Shown here in pieces: positions 32,579-40,932 of a stretch of 64,000 nucleotides of DNA. This stretch comes from Lachnospiraceae bacterium (GTDB lineage: Bacteria; Bacillota; Clostridia; Lachnospirales; Lachnospiraceae): positions 1 to 64,000 of the forward strand of contig JAGASK010000049.1 of the NCBI GenBank assembly GCA_017621815.1. The letters run 5' to 3'. Below the pieces are notes generated by a model. The model had not been told where the DNA came from. It did not search any database and saw only the letters and a program-made list of their open reading frames with translations. The translations under genes and the position numbers were made by a program. The stretch's first letter is position 1; each line of letters opens with the position of its first letter.

Positions 32579-35562
32579 CGGAATTCACTCAATTTCATTT
32601 TTCCCTTTATACAAATTTTAAGCTCATAACATCCTGCTTCAGCAATAAATTCCTCCGGCAATCCGGCTTCTTTCCATTCAAATTTCAGTTCTTTACTTTC
32701 TTTTACTTCAAATTTGAACTGAGCTTCTGTTTTATTATTTTCCCCTTTGCACGTAAGATAAATTTCTCCATCCTCTACTGCGCAAATCCGTAGTTCTATT
32801 TTTTCCGGAAGCCTGTTAAATTCAAAATCTTTATAGAATAATTCACATTCTTCCTGTTTTTCAATGTCTTTATCCACAAAATCCGGCTCGTCTCCCGGCT
32901 TTCCGGGGATAACACAGGTTTCCCTTTTCATAGAATGCCCTTTAGTGCCTCTGTGAACAAAACAGTTTCTGCTGTAATCATATAAAACGGCCTCTGTAGA
33001 TGCGAATGGATTTCTCATCTCCTGCAGTTCTCCTTCAATCGAAACAGATACCTGCTGCCTGATATCTTTTGAAGATGCACCTGCCATAAAAGTATAAACA
33101 CTGCTTTCCAGTCTCATGGTTTTAGTTATAACATCATAATATTTTAAATCCCCATATTTTACGAAAAAAGAAACTTCCCTTGTCTCTCCGGGCTGCAGAT
33201 TCTTAATTCTTTCAAATCCTTTTAACTGGCTGACCGGCTGCTTTACTCTGGAACTTTCTTTATGAACATAAAGCTGAACCACTTCATCTGCCGTTACTTT
33301 TCCTGTATTGGTTACGCTGAGTTTAAGTTTAATTCCCTCTTCTTCTTTCTCTGCCAGAAGGGTGCCGTAGAAAAAATCCGAATATGACAAGCCATACCCG
33401 AAGGGATAAAGCACTTCTTTATCAAAGTACTGATAGGTCCTTTTTCCCTGAATAATATCGTAATCGCTGATATCCGGCAAATCCTCATCCGAGCGGTACC
33501 AGGTCATGGAAAGCCGCGCCGCCGGAGAGACCCTGCCGCTTAATATATCGGCTATTCCTGTTCCCAGTTCCTGGCTTCCGCCTGGCGCAAACAGAATTGC
33601 CGGAATTTCCTCCTGCAGTTTACAAACAGAATAGGGATAGTTAGATACAATTACAACAACAGTATTCGGATTTACAGCCTTTACTTCTTCAATCAGCCTT
33701 TGCTGAAAAGGCGGCAGCGCCAGCGTACTTCTGTCAATTTCTTCCTTGCTGTTAATCACCGGATTGCTCCCCACAACAACCACGGCTTTTTCAGTTTTTG
33801 CTGCCGCCCCAGCAGCATCCCTTATACCGTCCGTAACAATTTCCATGCTGAATACTGCCGGCTCTCCTTCAAATACGGCATGACATTTACGGTTCAGCTT
33901 TTCATCATCCATTTCTCCTGTTACGGGAGGCTGTGTTTTAATAACTGCCAGATATCCGTTTTTATCTACAGTCACTTTTCTTCCGTTCCAGCTGTTCAAA
34001 AAGTAACAGGCATTTTTATCTTCCGCATAAATATCAATGGAACCTGTCTTCTTTTCCGCAAAATTCCAGGATTCCCTGATAAACCATGCGAATGCTTCCT
34101 TTTTATCCGCCTTAATTAAATAAGAGCCTTCCTCCAATGTTACAAATTTTCCGTTACTGCAGGCTCTTAAGGTAGTACTTCCGCAGCCCCAGTCAGTAAA
34201 TTGAAAAATTTCAGCATGCTCTTTATCCGTCAGATATAATCTGCTTTCTTCATCCAGTCCCACATACTTTCCATTGCAGGATATATAAATATCCGACAGG
34301 CCGCTTTCATAGGAAACAGCTGTTTCTGAATAAGTTTTCTTAATTCCCTTAAGCGGCGTCACCGAATAAGGCGGCACTCCGCAGTACCAGTCCTTATACC
34401 ATACATCTGCCAAAGGTCCGATTACTGCCAGGGATTTTGTTTCTTCAGGCTTAACCGGAAGCAGAGCTCCGTCATTTTTCAAAAGAACTACTGATTCTCC
34501 CGCCATCTGCGCGGAGAGTTTTTGATGTTCCTCATTATTAATATATTCCTCGCCCATGCCGGTGTAAGGACATTCTCCTTCTTTGTCAAAAAAACCAAGC
34601 CGGATTCTTGTTCTGAAGGAATTACGCACAGACCTGTTAATATCCTCTTCCGTAATCATCCCTTTTAAAAGGGCTTCCCTTGCAGCTGCAAAAACCACTT
34701 TACCATCATCCGTAAAGCAGTCTACCCCTGCTTTTAATCCGTAAGCTGCCGTTTCCGCATGTGTTTCAAAATATTTGTGGTCATTTACCGTCTGTTGAAA
34801 ATCCCCGCCGTCGCAGACAACATGCCCCGGAAGTCCGTAAGTATCCTTTAATATTTCCTGTACCTCCGTGTTAACTATGGCAGGAATTCCGTTAATTTCA
34901 TTATAGGAAGTCATTACAGCTTCTGCGCCGCCTTCCTGAATAGCTTTTCTGAATGGTTCCAGATAATACTCATACTTATTACGCATATCCAGGGAAGAAG
35001 ATATCTTAATTCTGTCTTTTTCCACATTATTGGCATAAAAATGCTTTAAAGTAGCGCCGCACTGTATATAAAAGGGATGATTTCCTTTCATTCCCTGAAT
35101 ATATGCAGATGCCATTTCTCCTGCCAGATATGGGTCTTCCCCATATGCTTCTTCTGTCCTTCCCCAGCGTGGGTCACGCTCCATATCAATAGTCGGCGCC
35201 CAGCGGCATAAGCCGCCCCTGCCATTCCTTGTAAAAAGCGCTCTTGCTTCTTCACCAACTGCCCTTCCGCACTCCCTGATTAATTCTCTGTCAAAACTGC
35301 CGCTCATTCCCACCGGCTGCGTAAATGAGGTAGTGTGCTCAGGCTCTCCCGCATTGAATGCCTGGTCATGCCTTGCTTCTATTCCATGGGCAGCTTCTCC
35401 GCCCATATAAGATGCCTTAATACCAAGACGCTCTATATCAGGGCATCCTGTAGTAAGACAATTAATTTTCTCTTCTAAGGTCAGTTCATTAACTAAATAA
35501 TCAAGTCTTTTTTCTATATCCAATCTGTTGTTCCATAAAGGTGTTGATTTATAATCCTTCAT
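32497..35562 (-). CDS. GH3 beta-glycosidase with an inserted beta-trefoil-like domain
   Basis: 1021 aa, longer than usual GH3 (about 700-850), no signal peptide. The catalytic barrel contains the nucleophile Asp251 (HVVCDGGDF) and the substrate-binding MERDPRWGR and EEAYGEDPYL motifs. Residues about 425-545 interrupt the second domain, where PA14 is often found, with three repeats (GKYVGLDEESRLYL, GKFVTLEEGSYLIKA, GRKVTVDKNGYLAV) resembling a fascin/beta-trefoil fold. Next come the rest of the alpha/beta sandwich, an Fn3-like domain (about 740-830) and a further beta domain. The last 22 residues come from a repeat. Likely a beta-glucosidase or beta-xylosidase for oligosaccharides. Confidence 0.93.
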   Translation of the reverse strand: MKDYKSTPLWNNRLDIEKRLDYLVNELTLEEKINCLTTGCPDIERLGIKASYMGGEAAHGIEARHDQAFNAGEPEHTTSFTQPVGMSGSFDRELIRECGRAVGEEARALFTRNGRGGLCRWAPTIDMERDPRWGRTEEAYGEDPYLAGEMASAYIQGMKGNHPFYIQCGATLKHFYANNVEKDRIKISSSLDMRNKYEYYLEPFRKAIQEGGAEAVMTSYNEINGIPAIVNTEVQEILKDTYGLPGHVVCDGGDFQQTVNDHKYFETHAETAAYGLKAGVDCFTDDGKVVFAAAREALLKGMITEEDINRSVRNSFRTRIRLGFFDKEGECPYTGMGEEYINNEEHQKLSAQMAGESVVLLKNDGALLPVKPEETKSLAVIGPLADVWYKDWYCGVPPYSVTPLKGIKKTYSETAVSYESGLSDIYISCNGKYVGLDEESRLYLTDKEHAEIFQFTDWGCGSTTLRACSNGKFVTLEEGSYLIKADKKEAFAWFIRESWNFAEKKTGSIDIYAEDKNACYFLNSWNGRKVTVDKNGYLAVIKTQPPVTGEMDDEKLNRKCHAVFEGEPAVFSMEIVTDGIRDAAGAAAKTEKAVVVVGSNPVINSKEEIDRSTLALPPFQQRLIEEVKAVNPNTVVVIVSNYPYSVCKLQEEIPAILFAPGGSQELGTGIADILSGRVSPAARLSMTWYRSDEDLPDISDYDIIQGKRTYQYFDKEVLYPFGYGLSYSDFFYGTLLAEKEEEGIKLKLSVTNTGKVTADEVVQLYVHKESSRVKQPVSQLKGFERIKNLQPGETREVSFFVKYGDLKYYDVITKTMRLESSVYTFMAGASSKDIRQQVSVSIEGELQEMRNPFASTEAVLYDYSRNCFVHRGTKGHSMKRETCVIPGKPGDEPDFVDKDIEKQEECELFYKDFEFNRLPEKIELRICAVEDGEIYLTCKGENNKTEAQFKFEVKESKELKFEWKEAGLPEEFIAEAGCYELKICIKGKMKLSEFRFIPASNEPGAGACTRIRRMPRGSNTP

Positions 35563-35576
35563 ATGATGTCTCCCAT

Positions 35577-36236
35577 TTATTCCTCTTCTTTTTCGTCCTC
35601 GTCACTGCTCTTTTCTATAACAGAACCGGGCTCCTTTTCTATCTGCTGAAAAATTCTTTTGCTGAAAGCTGCTACAGTAAAAATTATAAAAGCAGGCCCT
35701 ATCAGAATACCGAAAAACAACATAGTAGAATTGAACTGAAAAATAAAAACTTCAAATAGTACGATAATTACTAATAACAATGTCCGCCCAAAATATCTTC
35801 TGGAAATTTCAAATGAATTTTGTATGGTTTTAATTAAAGTATTTTCATACCTTGCAATAAGCGGATACGCATACAATAGTGAAAGAACAATAACAAAGCA
35901 GGACACAATGCCAATGACTAAAAACATGAAAGGGTTGCCTTCCACTGCATTGAATAACTGAAAATCCAGATATACTGCATATGCTGCTACTGCAGTAATA
36001 ATACCAAGCAGTGTTCCCTGCTTCCAGTTTTCCTTAAATGCCTTAATAAAACTTCTTCCGATATATCCCTCTTCGTCATCCGTCATCTTTAATGCCACAG
36101 ACATGGCAGCTACGGTAGAAGCCCCTATTGTAATAACAGGGATACTAAACAGCAGCCACATAAAATTTAATTTAAGCACATCCAGAAATCTGACTAAAAA
36201 CCGATATAAAGGACTATCCACGCTGAAAAATTTCAT
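35577..36236 (-). CDS. DUF624 membrane protein (YesL-like)
   Basis: 219 aa with about five membrane helices and an acidic C-terminal tail (SSDEDEKEEE). The N-terminus (FLDVLKLNFMWLLFSIPVITIGAST) is typical of DUF624/YesL proteins, which are regularly found in Gram-positive sugar uptake operons beside LplB/YtcP-type permeases and YesM/YesN kinases. Their role is not settled; an accessory role in transporter assembly or sensing has been suggested. It sits between the SBP gene and GH3 (14-base gap), behind a hairpin at 36328-36350. Confidence 0.9.
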   Translation of the reverse strand: MKFFSVDSPLYRFLVRFLDVLKLNFMWLLFSIPVITIGASTVAAMSVALKMTDDEEGYIGRSFIKAFKENWKQGTLLGIITAVAAYAVYLDFQLFNAVEGNPFMFLVIGIVSCFVIVLSLLYAYPLIARYENTLIKTIQNSFEISRRYFGRTLLLVIIVLFEVFIFQFNSTMLFFGILIGPAFIIFTVAAFSKRIFQQIEKEPGSVIEKSSDEDEKEEE

Positions 36237-36327
36237 GATACGAACCTTCTCCTGTCTTTTTGCTCTTTACTCTGATAATACAATAAAAATACTCATTGCG
36301 CATCTTTTTTCTTTTTTTAATATAATA

Positions 36328-36350
36328 GGGACTGCCCATCGGACAGCCCC
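36328..36350 (-). promoter_or_regulatory. Intercistronic hairpin after the solute-binding protein gene
   Basis: GGGGCTGTCC and GGGCAGTCCC (minus strand) form a 10-bp stem with two wobble pairs around a GAT loop. It is not followed by a T-run on the minus strand, so it is more likely an mRNA-stabilising or processing hairpin than a terminator. In sugar operons such hairpins downstream of the binding-protein gene allow it to be made in excess of the other genes. Confidence 0.55.
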
Positions 36351-36385
36351 TCTCATTATACTTTTATTGTCAGCTAAAACAATTA

Positions 36386-38182
36386 TTATTTTACAGCATC
36401 TTCTGCAGCTGCTCTTAACTTAGCTTCGTTCTCCTGGAATTCTACACACTGGTCATAACCATATTCATTAGCCTGTGCAATCATATCAGCAACGATTGAA
36501 TCAAATTCGTCGTCGGAAGAAGCATAAATTGCTTTCCAGGAATTATCCTTAATGCAGGTTGCAACCTGATTCCATACAACCTGTAATTCATCTGACTTAA
36601 CACCGCCTGAATAAGTAGTACCAGGTGCTACGATATAATCTGACTGCTTAAGACGTTCATCAGGTGTCTTGCAGCCTGTTACATCTCTCCAGTCAGCCTC
36701 GATATCAGAACCGGGCTCTTCTGTAAAGCTTGCCCATTTTCTGTAGTTATAGGTCTCTCCGTTTGAATCGGTATTCTTTGTATCAAGAGCCCATGTAGTA
36801 TTGTTCATCTTGAAGTTACCGTCTTCAAAAGTTCCTGAATAACCATCAGTCATTTCTGTTTTTCCATCAAGCTTAGCAGCGCGTCCAAGGTCTGTAAAAT
36901 ATGTCTTGCCGTCTTCGCCATAATACCAGCATACATCCTTGGGACCATATTCAAGTGTCATACGTCCTTCAGGAGTTGAAAGCCAGTTCAGAATAGCCAT
37001 GCAAAGCTCAGGATATTCTGTCTTAGCGCCAATAGACCAGATTCTGTTTCCTCCATATACGTTCTGACCGTAAATAATAGGTCTTGCCTCTGTGGGAGGA
37101 ACAGGATACATGGCTTTTCCATCTGCCGCATGTGCCTCAGTGTTATACAATGCTGAACCTAAGAAGTTAAATATATTTAAGAAAGCTGTACCGTTCTGGT
37201 AATCTTCCATCATACCATCATACTTCTGTGTCTGGGAGTCGGGGTCAAGTAATCCCTTCTGATACAAAGTATTATAGAACTTTAATGCTGTAAGGTAAGG
37301 ACCGTTTTCCTCCAAGCAGGGATGATATGTCTGTGTTTCGGGATCATATAAACCGAAACCAAATTCATCGTACCCATAGTAAGCGGATGCTGTGGACTTA
37401 ACAAACATTACCATATCTCCATCCCAGTCATTGAAAAGGGATACACCGTATGTAGTCTTGCCATTGTCATCTGTAGGGCAGATTTCCTTCATCTGTGCAA
37501 GTACATTTACCATATCATCAAGAGTCTTGATTTCAGGATATCCTAATTCTTTGTAAAGATCCCAACGAAGATCCCATGTATACATAGCATCCTGTGTATC
37601 ATTTGCATCAACAGCAACATCAAAGCCATAACCATAGGTCACTCCGCCGGAAAGGTTAGTATTTTTCTCAAGGGCAAAAGGCATATTTTCTTTAATATAA
37701 GAACCATACTCATCAAGAAGATCATCCTCATTCCAGTCATACAGCATATCTTTTTCTACTGCCTGAAGATATTCATCACTGTCATTACCCCAGATAACGA
37801 TATCACCCAGATTTCCTGATTCCATACGTGTTTCATATACACCGTCCGGATCGGGAATAATGTTCAGCTTAACATTGAATTTTTCTAACATAATCTGTCC
37901 GAACCATCCAATCTGTTCTCCCGAATAGTTAGCCAGCTGGTCAAAAACATCCAAAGTTACTGTTTCCTCAGGGATGATATCTGCTAATAAATCTTCTTCA
38001 TCCTCTGTGTCTGCATCTGCTTCTGCAGTATCTGCATCAGCTTCTGTCTCATCATCTGAGTCTGTATCTGCTTCTGTTTCAGCTGCAGTCTCAGAAGTTG
38101 CTGTGTTTGAACCGCCGCATGCTACTAATGATAATGTCATGGCAGCAGTTAAAAGCAATGCAACAATTTTCTTTGCTTTCAT
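36386..38182 (-). CDS. Sugar ABC transporter solute-binding lipoprotein
   Basis: 598 aa. Signal peptide with lipobox LVAC (Cys22), then a repetitive acidic linker (about 28-65; runs of EAD, DTD and ADA encoded by a repeated GCATCTGCTTCTG-like sequence). The binding domain resembles the LipO/YesO kind used with LplB/YtcP-type permeases. It is paralogous to the SBP at 21954 (shared GWFGQIM/GWFAKIV, ETRMESGNLGD, RWDLYKELGYPEIKTL). It follows the permease genes after about 130 bases. It should capture an oligosaccharide outside the cell and hand it to the permeases at 38314 and 39292. Confidence 0.95.
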   Translation of the reverse strand: MKAKKIVALLLTAAMTLSLVACGGSNTATSETAAETEADTDSDDETEADADTAEADADTEDEEDLLADIIPEETVTLDVFDQLANYSGEQIGWFGQIMLEKFNVKLNIIPDPDGVYETRMESGNLGDIVIWGNDSDEYLQAVEKDMLYDWNEDDLLDEYGSYIKENMPFALEKNTNLSGGVTYGYGFDVAVDANDTQDAMYTWDLRWDLYKELGYPEIKTLDDMVNVLAQMKEICPTDDNGKTTYGVSLFNDWDGDMVMFVKSTASAYYGYDEFGFGLYDPETQTYHPCLEENGPYLTALKFYNTLYQKGLLDPDSQTQKYDGMMEDYQNGTAFLNIFNFLGSALYNTEAHAADGKAMYPVPPTEARPIIYGQNVYGGNRIWSIGAKTEYPELCMAILNWLSTPEGRMTLEYGPKDVCWYYGEDGKTYFTDLGRAAKLDGKTEMTDGYSGTFEDGNFKMNNTTWALDTKNTDSNGETYNYRKWASFTEEPGSDIEADWRDVTGCKTPDERLKQSDYIVAPGTTYSGGVKSDELQVVWNQVATCIKDNSWKAIYASSDDEFDSIVADMIAQANEYGYDQCVEFQENEAKLRAAAEDAVK

Positions 38183-38210
38183 ACTTTTTCTTCCTCCTTT
38201 TTATTTGTGC

Positions 38211-38243
38211 CAATAGAAAGCCTGCAGTGCACACCTTCTATTA
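38211..38243. repeat. Degenerate copy of the dispersed palindromic repeat
   Basis: CAATAGAAAG at 38211-38220 and the partner ACCTTCTATTA at 38233-38243 match the outer stem of the repeat family with some decay; the centre has changed to CCTGCAGTGC, itself partly palindromic. It lies between the permease and SBP genes. Confidence 0.6.
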
Positions 38244-38313
38244 CTGCATGTGTTATATTAAACCGCATTCATTACGGATAACACCAAAATTAATTAAAAA
38301 TATCACTGCTTCA

Positions 38314-39279
38314 CTAGCCTTTAACAGCTCCCAGCATAATACCTTCCTCGAAATACCTCTGCAGGAAAGGATAAACCAGTAAAATAGGAATAACCGTAAC
38401 CATTGAAATAGTATATTTGATAATTTTACCGCTAAGTGCGGACTGAATAGCCGCATCGCTTACGGAACCTCCGGACTGCATCAGGGACTTTAAGTTGGAT
38501 GCCTGATTTAAGTAAATATATAATCTGTGCTGCAAGGTATACAGGTTCGGCGCTGACTGCATATAAATCAGGGAATCTGTAAAGGAATTCCAATGTCCCA
38601 CAGCACCGAAAATTGCAATGGTTGCAAGAATCGGTTTACTTAAAGGCCAGATAATCCTTCGGAATATAGTCATATAAGTAGCTCCGTCTATTGCCGCACT
38701 TTCTTCAAGTTCTCCCGGAATGGATTCAATGTAAGTCTTAACCAGAATTATATTGTAAGGAGCTACAATACCGGGAATAATATATACCCAAAAGCTGTTA
38801 GTCAATCCCAGCATCTGCATATTCAAAAATACAGGAATAATGCCGGCATTAAAATACATAGTAATTACCAGAAATCTGTACCAGAATTTTCTTCCCCACA
38901 TTTCCTGCTTGGTTACCAGATAACCAATCAGTGCAGAAGCAACAACCATTAATGCCGTTCCTAAAATAGTTCTTGCAACGGATACCAGAAAAGCGGATGA
39001 TAAATCGCTTACGTTCAGCAATGCTGTATAGTTGCCTAAATGAATTCCTCTCGGTATAAAGTTAATTGTTCCTTTTAAAACCATATCATTATCACTTATC
39101 GTATTAATGAAAAGGTAGTAGAAAGGAAAGATACATGCCAGTGTAAACAACCCGAAAATCAGATAATTAATCACTTCAAAAATTATGTCACCGGGTTTTA
39201 ATCTGTATTTGCGCTTATGAGTTTTTTTGTATAACTTTTCAGCCCTTAAATCTGCTTTTTCCTGTGCCGTCTTTGCCAT
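38314..39279 (-). CDS. ABC transporter permease, oligosaccharide type (YtcP-like)
   Basis: 321 aa with about six membrane helices after a basic N-terminus. The EAA loop reads ELEESAAIDGATYMTIFRRIIWPLSKP, as in the YtcP/YesQ-like permeases that pair with LplB-type proteins. The C-terminus YPFLQRYFEEGIMLGAVKG is typical of this group. It is 12 bases after the partner permease and upstream of the SBP gene. The import direction and sugar class follow from the family; the ATPase must be supplied by a shared MsmX-type protein elsewhere. Confidence 0.94.
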   Translation of the reverse strand: MAKTAQEKADLRAEKLYKKTHKRKYRLKPGDIIFEVINYLIFGLFTLACIFPFYYLFINTISDNDMVLKGTINFIPRGIHLGNYTALLNVSDLSSAFLVSVARTILGTALMVVASALIGYLVTKQEMWGRKFWYRFLVITMYFNAGIIPVFLNMQMLGLTNSFWVYIIPGIVAPYNIILVKTYIESIPGELEESAAIDGATYMTIFRRIIWPLSKPILATIAIFGAVGHWNSFTDSLIYMQSAPNLYTLQHRLYIYLNQASNLKSLMQSGGSVSDAAIQSALSGKIIKYTISMVTVIPILLVYPFLQRYFEEGIMLGAVKG

Positions 39280-39291
39280 ATTCCCACCTCC

Positions 39292-40743
39292 TTAAATAAT
39301 ACTTTCGCCGCGGATTAATTTGGAAATTCCGTTAGCGCCAAATAATAAAACCACACTGATAATTGACTTCAGCATACTTACCACAGTGGTAAGCGGAATA
39401 GAACCCTTGCCTATACCTAATTCATATACATACAAGTCAAGTACCATAATAGAGGTGGTATTTGTAGAATTCTTAAATACCAGATACTGATCCATACCGT
39501 TGCTCAAAATATTTGCAACTGCCATCAAAAGCAGTACGAAAAAGGTCGGAATCAGACTGGGTACCGTAATATTCCACATCTTCTGGAATCTGCCTGCGCC
39601 GTCTACGGTTGCCGCTTCGTAAAGCTGCTGGTCAATACCGGAGATTGCCGCTATGTAAATAATTGCGCTCCAGCCGATTCCTTTCCAGGTACCCCACGCC
39701 CACATTTTAAGCCAGGTATGTGAACCGTCCATCAGAAGGTTTTTACCTTCATCCCAAACTCCCAGATTTACCAGAAAGCTGCTTAAGAAACCGTCTGTGG
39801 AAAAAATACAGAAAGCAATCGCATATACCAGAACCCAGCTGATAAAGTTAGGAACTGTGGTAAAGGTCTGCACGAATCTTCTGAACTTCATATTCTTCAT
39901 TTCACATAAGAAAATTGCAAATGCCATAGGAAGCCAGCTGGTAGCAATACCGATACCGCTCATAGCCAGCGTATTTTTCAATACATTAACTATATCCCTC
40001 ACTGTTGCAGGATTCTTAATCAGCTCTTTAAACCACTTAAGTCCTACAAACTTCTCCATAGATAACGTATCCCCAACCTTATAGTCAAAGAACGCATAAC
40101 GCCATCCCCATAAGGGCAGGTAGGAAAATACTGCTACTAACGCAATAAAAGGCAGGAACATAAGAAAGAGCTTGAACCTGGTTTCCATTTCAAATTTTTC
40201 TTCTTTTTCACTCTTTGCCAGCAAAACAATCTGAATAATTGTAGTAATGAGTATTAATGCAAATATTACTGCAACAAACCAGAAGCTTCCCGGAAACATA
40301 GGCTCAACCTTCTTGGGCTTTTCTGTTAAAGCCACCTGGCCGTATGCCACATAAATACCAGCCATACCAGCCAGTTCGACAATACTTCCGATTACTGCAA
40401 TTAAATTTCCGAGCTTTTTAAATTTAATATTTCCAAGGGACATACATCCGCTTGCTGCATTGGCAGCAATACCAAGGCAGATAGCCAGAGATGAGGCATA
40501 CAAAATCTGCATGGAAGATTTTAATACCCATCCTTTCTTAAAGGCACGGCCAAAATCCGCTGTCAGGGTATTATAAGCAATCCCGGATGTAAAAAGGGAC
40601 AGGTTCTTATTAATCAGCCCACAGATTCTTGACGGATTTAAAGCCGGAACAAACAGAAAGACTACTGATAAAAGAATAGCTATCCTTACAAGATAATACA
40701 GTTTATCAGAAGCTTGTTCTCTTGCGGTTTTGCTTTTATCCAT
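39292..40743 (-). CDS. ABC transporter permease, oligosaccharide type (LplB-like) with N-terminal extension
   Basis: 483 aa from ATG 40743, where GAAAGGAAGG precedes the start; the frame is open for 26 codons upstream but those lack a good site. The C-terminal 300 residues are the LplB-like channel domain with EAA loop YEAATVDGAGRFQKMWNITVPSL. The N-terminal 180 residues add about four extra membrane helices, longer than usual for LplB. First gene of the permease/permease/SBP operon. A candidate operator lies 125-167 bases upstream (40868-40910). Confidence 0.93.
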   Translation of the reverse strand: MDKSKTAREQASDKLYYLVRIAILLSVVFLFVPALNPSRICGLINKNLSLFTSGIAYNTLTADFGRAFKKGWVLKSSMQILYASSLAICLGIAANAASGCMSLGNIKFKKLGNLIAVIGSIVELAGMAGIYVAYGQVALTEKPKKVEPMFPGSFWFVAVIFALILITTIIQIVLLAKSEKEEKFEMETRFKLFLMFLPFIALVAVFSYLPLWGWRYAFFDYKVGDTLSMEKFVGLKWFKELIKNPATVRDIVNVLKNTLAMSGIGIATSWLPMAFAIFLCEMKNMKFRRFVQTFTTVPNFISWVLVYAIAFCIFSTDGFLSSFLVNLGVWDEGKNLLMDGSHTWLKMWAWGTWKGIGWSAIIYIAAISGIDQQLYEAATVDGAGRFQKMWNITVPSLIPTFFVLLLMAVANILSNGMDQYLVFKNSTNTTSIMVLDLYVYELGIGKGSIPLTTVVSMLKSIISVVLLFGANGISKLIRGESII

Positions 40744-40867
40744 TTTTTTCCTTCCTTTCGCTTCATGTATCCAAAGGAACAATAACCGGACCTTCTTCAT
40801 CATGACATAAAAATATATCATAAAACTTTTTCTGTTTTATGATACATTTATTATACAAAAGTCACAA

Positions 40868-40910
40868 AAATAAAAATACTGTAAATACTTGATAAAAAAT
40901 ACAGTAATTT
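40868..40910. promoter_or_regulatory. Candidate YesN-type operator upstream of the permease operon
   Basis: AAATAAAAATACTGTAAA followed by a spacer and AAAAAATACAGTAATTT. TACTGTA (40877-40883) and TACAGTA (40900-40906) form an inverted repeat. A very similar sequence stands upstream of GH31 at 42806-42843. Both flank genes of the same sugar system, so binding by the YesN-type regulator (30079) is a reasonable inference. Confidence 0.5.
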
Positions 40911-40932
40911 TTTGCTTTACCTGCCTCACTGT

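Noticed and set aside
33700-34119. 139-codon frame opposite GH3
   Set aside because: Shadow of GH3; low-complexity composition and no start signal.
37974-38100. Tandem repeat in the SBP linker as a mobile or regulatory repeat
   Set aside because: It encodes an acidic lipoprotein linker; such low-complexity linkers are common and need no other explanation.
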